Source: Bog-473 sp963730395 (lineage in GTDB: Bacteria; Actinomycetota; Acidimicrobiia; Acidimicrobiales; RAAP-2). From it: 64,000 nt of DNA. The stretch covers positions 695,019-759,018 of the forward strand of contig CAVSSK010000021.1 of NCBI GenBank assembly GCA_963730395.1, in the 5' to 3' direction. A program made the position numbers and the translations under genes. This document shows positions 35,627-43,330 of the stretch, piece by piece. The notes beneath the pieces are model-generated. The model did no database searches. It saw only the letters and a program-made list of their open reading frames with translations, and had not been told where the DNA came from. The first letter of the stretch is position 1. The number at the start of each line of letters is the position of its first letter.

Positions 35627-36687
35627 GGCGAGCCGACGGAGCCATTGGGCCTGTCGGGGTCCGGCTGGAACTCGGCGTCGTCGAACACGAGGGCGAGTTC
35701 AGTCTTTTCCTCTGCGGCGTCGTGGGGCGGCACCGGGACCCCCCAGCGCTCCATGCCTTGCTCCATCCGCCGGATCACCGTCTCGATGACCTCCACCCGA
35801 CCGTTGCGCTTGTTCTCCGACGAGATTACGTCCCATGGAGCGAGGGGACCGTTCGTCAGGCGCAGCATGTCCGACACTGCCTCGTCGTACTCCCCCCGCC
35901 TCTCGCGGTTGCGCCAGTCCTCGTCGGTCAGCTTCCACGACTTGAGGGCATCATCACGGCGCCGGACGAAGCGGCGAAGCTGCTCCTCGTGCGACATGTG
36001 CATCCAGAGCTTGATCACGATCATCCCCTCTTCGGCGAGGGTGTGCTCGAAGTCCTTGATCTCCTGATACGCGCGGCGCCACTGCACCTTGGTCGCCAAG
36101 TTCTCGACGCGCTCAACCAGGACCCGCCCATACCAGCTGCGGTCGAAGATGGTCATGCCGCCCCAACCGGGCAGGGGGGGCCAGAAGCGCCACAGGAAGT
36201 GATGCCGCAGCTCGTCGGGCGTCGGCGCCGCAAACGGGGCGACGTGTACGTGACGAGGGTCGAGAGGCTCGACCAATCTCTTGATCGCGCCTCCCTTGCC
36301 GGCAGCATCCCATCCCTCGAAGACGATGCACACGGGTGGACCGAGTTGCCCCTCCCTCAGCTGACCGCCGTTTATGAGTCGCAGGTGCAACAGGCGGCGT
36401 TGCGCCCAGCCGAGCCGCTTCGCCTCTTCGTCCTTGGACAGCCGGAGGGAGAGATCGGTGTCCTCGAGGCGCGGGTACTCCGGGGCGTACGCAGCCGACG
36501 CCGACCCCGCCTTCACGTCGGTTCGGGCGCCGCCGCTCGGTTCACGTGCCGTAATGCGGTCCGCATTCGGGGCATTCGGGGCATTCGGGGCATTCGGGGC
36601 ATTCGGGGTCGCAGCGGGCGTCTCGCCGGCGGTGGAGGCTTCATCATGGTGGCCACTGCTGTGGCCGCCGTGATCGTGCTTGCTCAC
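35566..36687 (-). CDS. Polyphosphate kinase 2 family protein
   Basis: 373 residues from GTG 36687, which overlaps the TGA of the upstream DNA methylase (GTGA). PPK2 core: Walker A IVFEGWDAAGKGGAIKRLVE, PTPDELRHHFLWRFW, Walker B FDRSWYGRVLVERVE, then IKLWMHMSHEEQLRRFVRR and APWDVISSENK. These enzymes use polyphosphate to phosphorylate nucleotides (class I: NDP; class II/III: NMP) or the reverse. Class is not certain. The first 75 residues are low complexity (His-rich, then four Asn-Ala-Pro units encoded by a 9-bp repeat) and the C-terminal 25 residues are Asp-Gln repeats. The coupling with a DNA methylase is unusual. Confidence 0.88.
   Translation of the reverse strand: MSKHDHGGHSSGHHDEASTAGETPAATPNAPNAPNAPNAPNADRITAREPSGGARTDVKAGSASAAYAPEYPRLEDTDLSLRLSKDEEAKRLGWAQRRLLHLRLINGGQLREGQLGPPVCIVFEGWDAAGKGGAIKRLVEPLDPRHVHVAPFAAPTPDELRHHFLWRFWPPLPGWGGMTIFDRSWYGRVLVERVENLATKVQWRRAYQEIKDFEHTLAEEGMIVIKLWMHMSHEEQLRRFVRRRDDALKSWKLTDEDWRNRERRGEYDEAVSDMLRLTNGPLAPWDVISSENKRNGRVEVIETVIRRMEQGMERWGVPVPPHDAAEEKTELALVFDDAEFQPDPDRPNGSVGSPDQDQDQDQGPGQGSRSRSR
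36563..36607. repeat. Five perfect 9-bp repeats in the PPK2 gene
   Basis: GCATTCGGG occurs five times in tandem (on the coding strand it encodes Asn-Ala-Pro). It lies in the poorly conserved N-terminal extension of PPK2. In-frame unit, so variation would change protein length without a frameshift. Confidence 0.95.
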
Positions 36688-37881
36688 GTTGCCTTTTGTA
36701 GCCGATCCACCATGGATGGGGCGACCGCAACCCCGACCGGGGTGCCCGCCCCCGCCGGGGCGGCCGACATCGAGCCCACCGCCTCGACGACGCGCCGCAC
36801 GATCGCCTCTTCTCCGGCAATGACCAGCAACTCCCGGTTCGACAGGTGGCTGATCCGACCGACCTTGTGCCCGGACGGGCTGAAGATGCCGATCCGGGCC
36901 CCGACGTATCGAGTCGAGTCGAAGGCGAGGGCCGCGACCTCCCGCTGCACCGAAGCCCCCGAGCGGCGACTGGCGCCCCCCTTGGATGGGTCCCTGGATG
37001 GGCGAGGGGTGCGGACCGCGCACATCGCCTCGAGTTCGTCCAGCCCGAGCCACGACTCGTCGTTGTAGGACAGAACCAGCAGGTCACAATCCACGGACTG
37101 AACCACCGAGGCCAGTGCGGCCGGCATCGTCCTCTTGGAGTTGAACGCAGACCGCGTGGATGGGTCCCGGGAGTCCACCCGCTTGCGGGCCACGCCGTAG
37201 GCCTCTGGCGCATCCCAGGCGACGATCGTCTCCCACACGTGGTAGTTGGTGAAATACCGGTGCTGGTTGTACGGCGGATCCAGGTATGCCAGGTCGAAAT
37301 GCCCCAACTCCGGCGCCAGCTCCACCGCATCGCCTTGGATGGCGCGCCCCGCCCCGACCAGCAGCTCCGGCACCCGCAGCTCGAGGGGGTTGAACGACCG
37401 CGGCGACCACTGCTTGACGTACGCCATCTGCACGCCCGTCGTCGAGTCAACCCGGTCCGCTGCCTCGATGAGGCTCGTCAGCAGCACGGGGAACAGGGGT
37501 GACCCCGCAAACTCCGAGTCGATGGCATCCCGCACGGCATCTATCCGAGCGGCGTTGTGCGGCTGGAAGAACCGGGCCTGACGGCTGAACGTCTCGTGGA
37601 CGTAGCCCGGCTTGCCCGGGATGGCGTTGAGATGGGTGACCGCCGCCCGGAGCTGCCGCATGTCGGTGGCGGCGGCATCCGCCTCGATGTACGTGCGGGC
37701 GAAGGCGTGCGCGGTATCGAGCGCTATCGACGGCGGTGACGTGCGTGCCCTGAGCCTTGAAGGCCTGGGCGACACGGGTGGTGCCGGTGAAGAGGTCGAG
37801 CGCCGCCCGGGCGCCCGAGGCCCGACAGATCTCGGCGAGCACCGGCACGAGGCGGCGTTTTGAGCCCAGGTACTTGATCAT
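36684..37881 (-). CDS. DNA adenine methylase, D12 class, one frameshift
   Basis: About 398 residues from ATG 37881 (MIKYLGSKRRLVP). Motif I is LDLFTGTTRVAQAFKAQG and motif IV is AYLDPPYNQHRYFTNYHVW, the N6-adenine (DPPY) type; MIKYLGSKR at the start is the usual D12 opening. A single extra C near 37735 breaks the frame: removing it gives VTAVDSARYAHAFARTYIEAD. Target sequence cannot be read from the protein. No restriction endonuclease is adjacent; a PPK2 gene follows with a GTGA overlap and an unrelated methyltransferase lies divergent. The gene may be an orphan methylase or a phage-derived one. Confidence 0.85.
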
Positions 37882-38036
37882 TCGGCGATCCCCGGGCTGG
37901 TCACCGTGCCGGTGACGGGGCCGGTGACGGGGTCGGTCGCGGGGTCCGGTCGACCGGGCCGCTGACCGGGTCGTCATTCGGGCCGTCACGAGGTGCTCAT
38001 GGGGCGGTCACGTGGCCCACCCTACGATGGGTCGTC

Positions 38037-38805
38037 ATGGCCCCCGGGGACCATCAAGAAGCGGCGGCGGGCTCCGAGGGGGCGTCTGATTCGTCGTCCG
38101 CGGTCTGACTCTTCGGACTCGCACTGGGTGCGCTGGCACAAGTCCTACGAGGACCCCACGTCGCCGCTCTCGCTGCGTCTCCGGATCGTCCAGTCCATGG
38201 TGCGGGACTTCTTGGATCGTGTGCCCCGTCCCCCCACCCATCCAGGGCCCGTCCGGATGGTGAGCGTGTGCGCCGGCCAGGGCCGTGACGTGATAGATGT
38301 CGTCGCCACCCATCCAAGGGGCGGCGATGTGTCGGCGCTGCTCGTCGAGCTCGACCCCGCGCTCGTCGCCTTCGCCCGCGACCGCGCCGCAGACGCGGGG
38401 GTGGCCGAGCAAGTCCGCATCGTCGAGGGTGACGCCTCGCTGTGCCGGTGGTACGAGAGCGATGTGCCCGCCGACCTGGTGCTCGTCTGCGGGGTGTTCG
38501 GGAACATCAGCCCGGGTGACATCGCGCGCACCATCCAGGAGCTGCCTGGATGGTGCCGGATGGGGTCGGAGGTCATCTGGACCCGTCACCGTCGCCCGCC
38601 CGACGCCACACCGGCCATCCGGGCTGATTTCGCCTCCGCGGGGTTCACGGAGCTCGCGTTCGAGGCGCCCGACGGCTACGTGTTGGCAGTCGGCCGGCAC
38701 CGTCTGGATGTGGAGCCCGCCGCCGGCTCCGTCCCAAGCGCTCGCAAATTCGACCCGGCCCTCAAGCTCTTCGACTTCGTCGGTGATGGGGGCGCGCCGG
38801 CATGA
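38037..38805 (+). CDS. Class I SAM-dependent methyltransferase, probable frameshift near the start
   Basis: The main domain has motif I MVSVCAGQGRDVIDVVATHP, an acidic post-I segment LLVELDPALVAFARDRAADAG and a motif-IV-like DLVLVCGVFGNISPGDIARTI. The segment HWVRWHKSYEDPTSPLSLRLRIVQ is typical of an actinobacterial group of unnamed methyltransferases. The acidic N-terminus from ATG 38037 (MAPGDHQEAAAGSEGASDSS) is in another frame and joins near 38095-38110, so one base seems wrong; a purely in-frame start at 37993 gives an odd basic leader. Its TGA overlaps the next gene (ATGA). Substrate unknown. Confidence 0.75.
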
Positions 38806-39692
38806 AGGCACCTGACGACGATCCTGGGCCCCTGCTCAACCCGCTCCCCGAGGAACCGACCACGAGAAGGGCAGACCCGGCCGCCGACGACGCACACCTT
38901 CGGAGGCGCCACCTCCGGTTTCTCCGTCACCCTCGCCGGGTTCGCACCAGCGGCCTCCACCCGCTCCACCCCCTCGAGTTGCTTTCCATGGCGTGGCGGA
39001 CCGGCCGGCTCGAGCCAGCTCGGGTGCTCGTCCCGGCCGTGGTGATCTTCGGCCTCGATGCGATGCAGAGCACCTGGTTCACCGAGATCTCCACGGACCA
39101 CCTGGGCCTCGAGTCCCTCACGAGCGTTGTCGTCTTCGGCGCGTCGTCCCTCGGGCTCACCTTCTATGCGGGCATGCTCGAGCGCCTCGTCGGCGCCGTC
39201 GAGCGCAACCTCACGCCCCAGCCGGTCTCCGAAGTGTTGGCCACGTTGCCCTGGATACGGCTCATCGTCGCCGAGGCCATCCTTCTCCTGGCCACCACCG
39301 TCGGCGCGCTCTTCCTCATCGTCCCAGGACTCGTGGTCGGGACCTTGTGCGCCCTGGTCGGACCGCTGATCAACCTGCTCGACTGCTCGGTGCGCGAGGC
39401 GTTCCGGCGGTCGGTGCGTCTCGTCTGGCCCCACTTCTGGATCGTGTTCGTGATGATCACCCTGCCGCTCGCCATCGAGCACGAGGTCGTCGTCCTCATC
39501 AAGGACCTCGTGCCCCACGAGCGGGTCCTCCTCGTGTTCCTGACCAACTTCGTCCTGGGCCTTGCCTTCGGGGTGGCTCTGGGCCTGGTGGAGGTGTCGC
39601 TGGCGGAGCGCCTCGTCACCGGGGCGCACGGACCCGGTGACGTCGTACGCTCAGGGGACGTGGAGCTGCCGGGCAGGGCAACGCCGGCGTAG
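38802..39692 (+). CDS. Multi-pass membrane protein of unknown function
   Basis: 296 residues, starting at an ATG that overlaps the methyltransferase stop (ATGA). The first 60 residues are charged (RRRHLRFLRHPRRVRTSG). About five hydrophobic segments follow: VLVPAVVIFGLDAM, LTSVVVFGASSLGLTFYAG, LIVAEAILLLATTVGALFLIVPGLVVGTL, FWIVFVMITLPLAI and VFLTNFVLGLAFGVALGLVEV. The arrangement, with a VREAFRRSVRLV amphipathic helix in the middle, recalls YciC/GlpM-like or glycerophosphodiesterase-membrane-domain proteins, but I do not recognise it. Coupled translation suggests a shared role with the methyltransferase. Confidence 0.75.
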   Translation: MKAPDDDPGPLLNPLPEEPTTRRADPAADDAHLRRRHLRFLRHPRRVRTSGLHPLHPLELLSMAWRTGRLEPARVLVPAVVIFGLDAMQSTWFTEISTDHLGLESLTSVVVFGASSLGLTFYAGMLERLVGAVERNLTPQPVSEVLATLPWIRLIVAEAILLLATTVGALFLIVPGLVVGTLCALVGPLINLLDCSVREAFRRSVRLVWPHFWIVFVMITLPLAIEHEVVVLIKDLVPHERVLLVFLTNFVLGLAFGVALGLVEVSLAERLVTGAHGPGDVVRSGDVELPGRATPA

Positions 39693-39848
39693 GGAGGCAG
39701 GAAAGGATCCCAATGTCGGACCACGTAACCGGCCAGGATTGAAACCGTCAGGAGTGCGGGAAGGGGGCCCACGGGCAGGGCCACCCCCGGGGCGGGAGGT
39801 CTCGGGACGGCTCGAGACAACGGATGGTCGCCAGAGCCGCGGACAGTA

Positions 39849-39896
39849 GGGACCAGGACAGACAGGGACCAGAAGACCCAGCAGGGACCAGGACAG
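39849..39896. repeat. Imperfect GGGACCAG(GACAG) direct repeats
   Basis: GGGACCAGGACAG occurs at 39849 and 39884, and a shorter GGGACCAG at 39865, immediately upstream of the AIM24 gene (ATG 39910). They may be a protein-binding or leader feature or a slippage product. The rest of 39693-39909 shows a GTCTCG/CGAGAC inverted repeat and nothing else I can name. Confidence 0.7.
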
Positions 39897-39909
39897 GTAG
39901 GAGGTCACG

Positions 39910-40668
39910 ATGGAAGAGACGATCCACGGAACGACGATGCCGGTGCTCGAGCTCTCGCTCCAGCCGGGCGAGTCGATCGTGTCGGAGGCCGGCGAGTTCT
40001 CCTGGATGTCGGATGCCATCCAGATGGCCACCAACACCGGTGGCGGCATGGGCGGCAAGGGCCTCATGGGGGCCGTCAAGAGAGCCGTGTCGGGTGCCTC
40101 GATCATGATGACCACCTACACGGCCCAAGGCGGCCCCGGATCCATCGCCTTCGCCTCCAAGGTCCCGGGCCACATCCTGCCGATCGACGTGGCACCGGGC
40201 AACGAGTTCATGGTCCACCGCCACGGCTTCATGGCGGCGACGCAGGGGATCGAGCTTTCCATGGGCTTCCAGCAGTCGTTCCGGGGTGGGATCTTCGGGG
40301 GCGAGGGGCTCATCCTGCAGAAGATCGGCGGCACCGGCAGGGCCTTCGTCGACCTCTCGGGCGAGGTGATCGTCTACGACCTCGCGGCCGGGCAGACGAT
40401 GCGGGTGCACCCGGGCCACGCCGGGCTCTTCCAGGCCTCGGTCACCTTCTCGGTGCAGAAGGTCCCGGGACTGGCCAACCGCTACATGGGCGCCGACGGC
40501 CACCACTTCGCCGTGCTCACGGGGCCGGGCCGGATCTGGCTGCAGTCGATGCCGATCGCGCTGCTGGCCGGCGTCATCGGCGAGTACATGCCAGACGACC
40601 ATCGCGGCGTCGAGGGTGCGGCGGTCGGCGTCGGGGCGACCAAGGTCCTGGGCGACCTCTTCAAGTAG
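39910..40668 (+). CDS. AIM24/TIGR00266 family protein
   Basis: 252 residues with a good AGGAGG site. The double-psi-like barrel of the family is recognisable in MPVLELSLQPGESIVSEAGEFSWMSDAIQM, GGGMGGKGLMGAVKRAVSG, FVDLSGEVIVYDLAAGQTMRVHPGHAGLF and FTVQKV-like FSVQKVPGLANRYMG. The family is named after the yeast mitochondrial protein Aim24. Bacterial copies are widespread, possibly linked to membranes or the cell envelope, and have no known activity. Monocistronic, with a small hairpin after the gene. Confidence 0.92.
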   Translation: MEETIHGTTMPVLELSLQPGESIVSEAGEFSWMSDAIQMATNTGGGMGGKGLMGAVKRAVSGASIMMTTYTAQGGPGSIAFASKVPGHILPIDVAPGNEFMVHRHGFMAATQGIELSMGFQQSFRGGIFGGEGLILQKIGGTGRAFVDLSGEVIVYDLAAGQTMRVHPGHAGLFQASVTFSVQKVPGLANRYMGADGHHFAVLTGPGRIWLQSMPIALLAGVIGEYMPDDHRGVEGAAVGVGATKVLGDLFK

Positions 40669-40694
40669 TCCGGGTGGGCCGCTGCGGTCCGCCC

Positions 40695-40711
40695 GCCGGA
40701 ACCGGTCCGGC
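40695..40711. terminator. Hairpin downstream of the AIM24 gene
   Basis: GCCGGA-ACCGG-TCCGGC is a perfect 6-bp stem with a 5-base loop, 27 bases after the AIM24 stop. No U-run follows. Plausible factor-independent or mixed terminator for this gene; weak support. Confidence 0.4.
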
Positions 40712-40826
40712 AGATGGACCCGGCGGCCGGCCATGATGCCGTCGCCGTGGGGAGCGCCGGCCGTGGGAGGCTGAGCGCGGGGACGGGCGTGGTCTCACCG
40801 GGATGAGAGAAGCCTGGGCTCGAGGG

Positions 40827-41789
40827 TCAGGCGGGAGGGGAGTCAGGCGGCGGTTGGGGCTGGTTCCACTCGATCCAGCCCGCACCGGAGCGGCCGTCCT
40901 CGGCCCGGCAGCGCACCATGGCCCGGGGGAAGCGGCTGGTCCGGCCGTCGTCGTTGCGCAGGAGCACCGGCCCGAATGAGATCGGTGTCACATCCAGGGC
41001 GAGGTCGTGCCGGGGCGAGGCAGCGATCTCGATGCGGGCTGTGGATGGGAACCCGTGCTCGCCCAGGTCCTCGGTGACCGAGAGCGCGGTGATGGGGTGG
41101 ACCTCGCCGGGCGTCTGGATGTATCCGAAGAAGACGGGCATGCCCGGGATCCCCATGCGGATGTCGGCGAGGTGGACGCGGGTGCCGTCATCGAGGCGCA
41201 TGGAGCACCAGCACCATCCAAAGGCCCACCAGTCCCGCACGCCCCAGGAGTGGTCCCGCTGCCCCTGTCCCTCGACGGTGAAGACCTCGCCGTCGATCGT
41301 CACCGTGCCGGTGACGCGGCAGGGGATCTCGTAGCGGGTCGTGAGGTCGTAGTGGTACGGGATCCCGTCGGTCGCCCAGGTCAGGTCGACGTCGAGGAGG
41401 CGGGGTTGCCAGTGGGTGTCGGTGTAGGCGGCTGCGGGGTCGGCGAACTCCCTGCCCATGAGGTGCGAGGCGGCCAGACGGAATTCCTCGAGCGGGCGGC
41501 GCAGGTCGATCTCGACGCGTTCGCCGTCCACGCTCTCGCTGACGAGACCGTTCTCCGGGGGGACCGGCATCTCGTAATTGACCGACGAGATGCCGGCCTG
41601 GCCGGGGCGCACGATCCAGGCCGTCCACCAGGCGACCCCTCGGTTGGGGTACAGCCCGAGCCGGAGCCAGCCGCCGAGCGAGCCGTCGGCGTGGACGAAG
41701 TCGCAGTAGTACGACTCGTTCCACAGGTCCTCGCCGTCGGGGGTGTGCCGTGCCTCGTCGTCCGGCAAGACGACGTGGGCCGCCGTCAC
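40827..41789 (-). CDS. Conserved beta-barrel protein, DUF7064/AttH-CrtC-like
   Basis: 320 residues from GTG 41789, which overlaps the stop of the CMD gene (GTGA). WNESYYCDFVHADGSLGGWLRLGLYPN and the late motif GQGQRDHSWGVRDWWAFGWCWCSM, followed by GTRVHLADIR, are characteristic of an actinobacterial family that I recall as DUF7064/DUF7065, related to AttH/CrtC-type lipocalin-like barrels. Such proteins often sit in steroid or aromatic catabolism clusters. No catalytic assignment. It probably acts with the upstream CMD and VOC proteins because the three genes are packed head to tail. Confidence 0.7.
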   Translation of the reverse strand: MTAAHVVLPDDEARHTPDGEDLWNESYYCDFVHADGSLGGWLRLGLYPNRGVAWWTAWIVRPGQAGISSVNYEMPVPPENGLVSESVDGERVEIDLRRPLEEFRLAASHLMGREFADPAAAYTDTHWQPRLLDVDLTWATDGIPYHYDLTTRYEIPCRVTGTVTIDGEVFTVEGQGQRDHSWGVRDWWAFGWCWCSMRLDDGTRVHLADIRMGIPGMPVFFGYIQTPGEVHPITALSVTEDLGEHGFPSTARIEIAASPRHDLALDVTPISFGPVLLRNDDGRTSRFPRAMVRCRAEDGRSGAGWIEWNQPQPPPDSPPA

Positions 41790-42424
41790 CGGCTCGATCC
41801 CGGACGCATGGCGGAGGCACCCGGAGGACCGGGCACCTCGACGATGGGATCGTCGCGATCGTCGAACTCGGTGCGCAGCGCCTTCGACATGACGGCGTGC
41901 TGGAAGTACAGCGTCGTGATGTAGGTGAGCTCGAGGATGGCCACCTCGTCGAGGTGGCGCGCCAGCTCGACGAAGAGCTCGTCGGGGACGCGGCCATGGT
42001 CGTACACGAGGCAGTCGGCGTAGGCGAGGACGGCGCGCTCGGCGGCGTCGTAGGTGCCCTCGGGGGCGACGCTCCAGGCGGGGATGTGCGTGATCTGCTG
42101 CTCGGGCATCCCGAGCTCGCGCATCGACTTGGCGTGCTGGCTGAAGACGAACTGGCTGCCGGAGGCCCACCCGGCGCGGATCTGGCCGAGCTCGCGCAGC
42201 TTCGGGTCGAGCACCCGGGTGGGGGACTGGTAGAGCCCGAAGCCCTTCACGCAGTGATCGAGGATGTCGGGGCTGAGGGCGAACACGGTCCACCAGTCGC
42301 CCGTCGTGCCGTCCCATCGGCCCGGCTCGGCGACGGGGTCTCGGCCCTCGAAGAGCCATTCGTACATGGTGGTGACGATGGGCGCGGTGGCCTCGTCCTT
42401 CGGGACCTGTCGGAGTCGGGGCAT
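41786..42424 (-). CDS. Carboxymuconolactone decarboxylase (CMD/AhpD-like) family protein
   Basis: 212 residues. Six-helix CMD fold features: LYQSPTRVLDPKLRELGQIRAGWASGSQFVFSQHAKSMRELGM and YADCLVYDHGRVPDELFVELARHLDEVAILELTYITTLYFQHAVMSKAL. The usual CxxC redox pair of AhpD is absent (SQFVFSQH instead of CxYCxxxH), so a peroxidase role is unlikely; the CMD decarboxylase-like subgroup is better. It is followed with a GTGA overlap by the beta-barrel gene and preceded by a VOC gene. Substrate unknown. Confidence 0.82.
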   Translation of the reverse strand: MPRLRQVPKDEATAPIVTTMYEWLFEGRDPVAEPGRWDGTTGDWWTVFALSPDILDHCVKGFGLYQSPTRVLDPKLRELGQIRAGWASGSQFVFSQHAKSMRELGMPEQQITHIPAWSVAPEGTYDAAERAVLAYADCLVYDHGRVPDELFVELARHLDEVAILELTYITTLYFQHAVMSKALRTEFDDRDDPIVEVPGPPGASAMRPGSSR

Positions 42425-42451
42425 CGGGCGTGTGTATGGGAGCGGTTCGGC

Positions 42452-43045
42452 TCAGACGGGGGTCGGCTGGCTGGGGAGCTCGGGCTCGGCGGCGAGGTTG
42501 GCATCTACGGCGCTGGCGGGGGTGTGGGAGACATCGGCGAGGTTGAACTCACGCATCCAGCAGGCGAACTCGAGCAGGATCCCGTCGGGGTCCTGGAAGT
42601 AGATGCTGCGGACGAACACGCCGGAGTGCATGGCGTCGCTGATGCCCCACTCGGAGTCGTCGTGGTTGGCTATCTCGGTGCAGTCGATGCCGGCGGCGAC
42701 GAGCCGGTCGCGGTACTCCTCGATCTTCTCGGGCGCCACGTCGAAGGCGACGTGGTTCATGGAGCCGATGGCGCTCGTGAGGTCGCCCTGGTCGGGTCGG
42801 GCCGCCGGGGCGCTGACGCCCGGGACCCCGTCGGGGGCGTTCGGGAACCAGAAGAAGGCGAGGCAGTCGCCGCCGCCGCAGTCGAAGAAGAAGTGCTGGC
42901 CCATCCCGGCGGGCAGCTCGATCGTCTTGACCAGCGGCATGCCGAGCACGTTGGTGTAGAAGTCGACCGTCCGCTCCATGTCCCGGCACACGAGCGCCAG
43001 GTGGTTGATGCCCCGGAGCTCGAATCCGCCGGTGCTGCCTGTCAT
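42452..43045 (-). CDS. VOC family, extradiol-dioxygenase-like protein
   Basis: 197 residues from ATG 43045 with a GAGGGAGGGCAG ribosome site. The single-module pattern is INHLALVCRDMERTVDFYTNVLGM, ... MNHVAFDVAPEKIEEYRDRL, ... YFQDPDGILLEFACW. Candidate metal ligands are His in INHLAL, His in MNHVAF and Glu in LLEFAC, a 2-His-1-carboxylate set. It lies 27 bp upstream of the CMD gene, so it likely starts the VOC-CMD-barrel operon. A ring-cleavage or isomerase step is a reasonable guess. Confidence 0.85.
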   Translation of the reverse strand: MTGSTGGFELRGINHLALVCRDMERTVDFYTNVLGMPLVKTIELPAGMGQHFFFDCGGGDCLAFFWFPNAPDGVPGVSAPAARPDQGDLTSAIGSMNHVAFDVAPEKIEEYRDRLVAAGIDCTEIANHDDSEWGISDAMHSGVFVRSIYFQDPDGILLEFACWMREFNLADVSHTPASAVDANLAAEPELPSQPTPV

Positions 43046-43104
43046 GAGACTGCCCTCCCTCGGCGCCTGCCCTGATCCAGGGATCCCTCGTCCCGGTCCC
43101 GGCT

Positions 43105-43126
43105 GGGCCACCGTGCCTGGTGGCCC
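43105..43126. other. Stem-loop GGGCCACC/GGTGGCCC
   Basis: A perfect 8-bp stem with a GTGCCT loop lies upstream of the VOC gene's start on the minus strand, within the 285-bp gap 43046-43330. It could act as a terminator for the exoprotein gene upstream on that strand or as a leader structure. No U-run. Confidence 0.4.
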
Positions 43127-43219
43127 GGGTTGGCGCCGTGCACAGGATAGGCCGCAATCTTGGCGCAGCCTCGGTCCGTATGACCGTTCGAGGCGCACTC
43201 CGGGTGGCTGGGACGTGGG

Positions 43220-43276
43220 GAGGGCTCCGGCAGAAGGGCCTGACGCGTCGGGGACCCCGGTGTGGCCGGAGCCCTC
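43220..43276. terminator. Long stem-loop with 11-bp arms
   Basis: Arms GAGGGCTCCGG (43220-43230) and CCGGAGCCCTC (43266-43276) pair perfectly around a 35-base loop. It begins 54 bases after the stop of the exoprotein gene (43331) on the minus strand, the place for a terminator. The loop is longer than usual and contains GGGGACCCC. Confidence 0.45.
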
Positions 43277-43330
43277 TCCGCCGGATGCTCCTCCCCCTTG
43301 GGCCGCGATTCGCCCTCCGCCGCCGGCGAC

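Noticed and set aside
38676..39629. A 317-codon minus-strand frame opposite the membrane-protein gene
   Set aside because: Its translation is Glu/Asp/His/Gln-rich as expected for the complement of a hydrophobic protein gene; no family.
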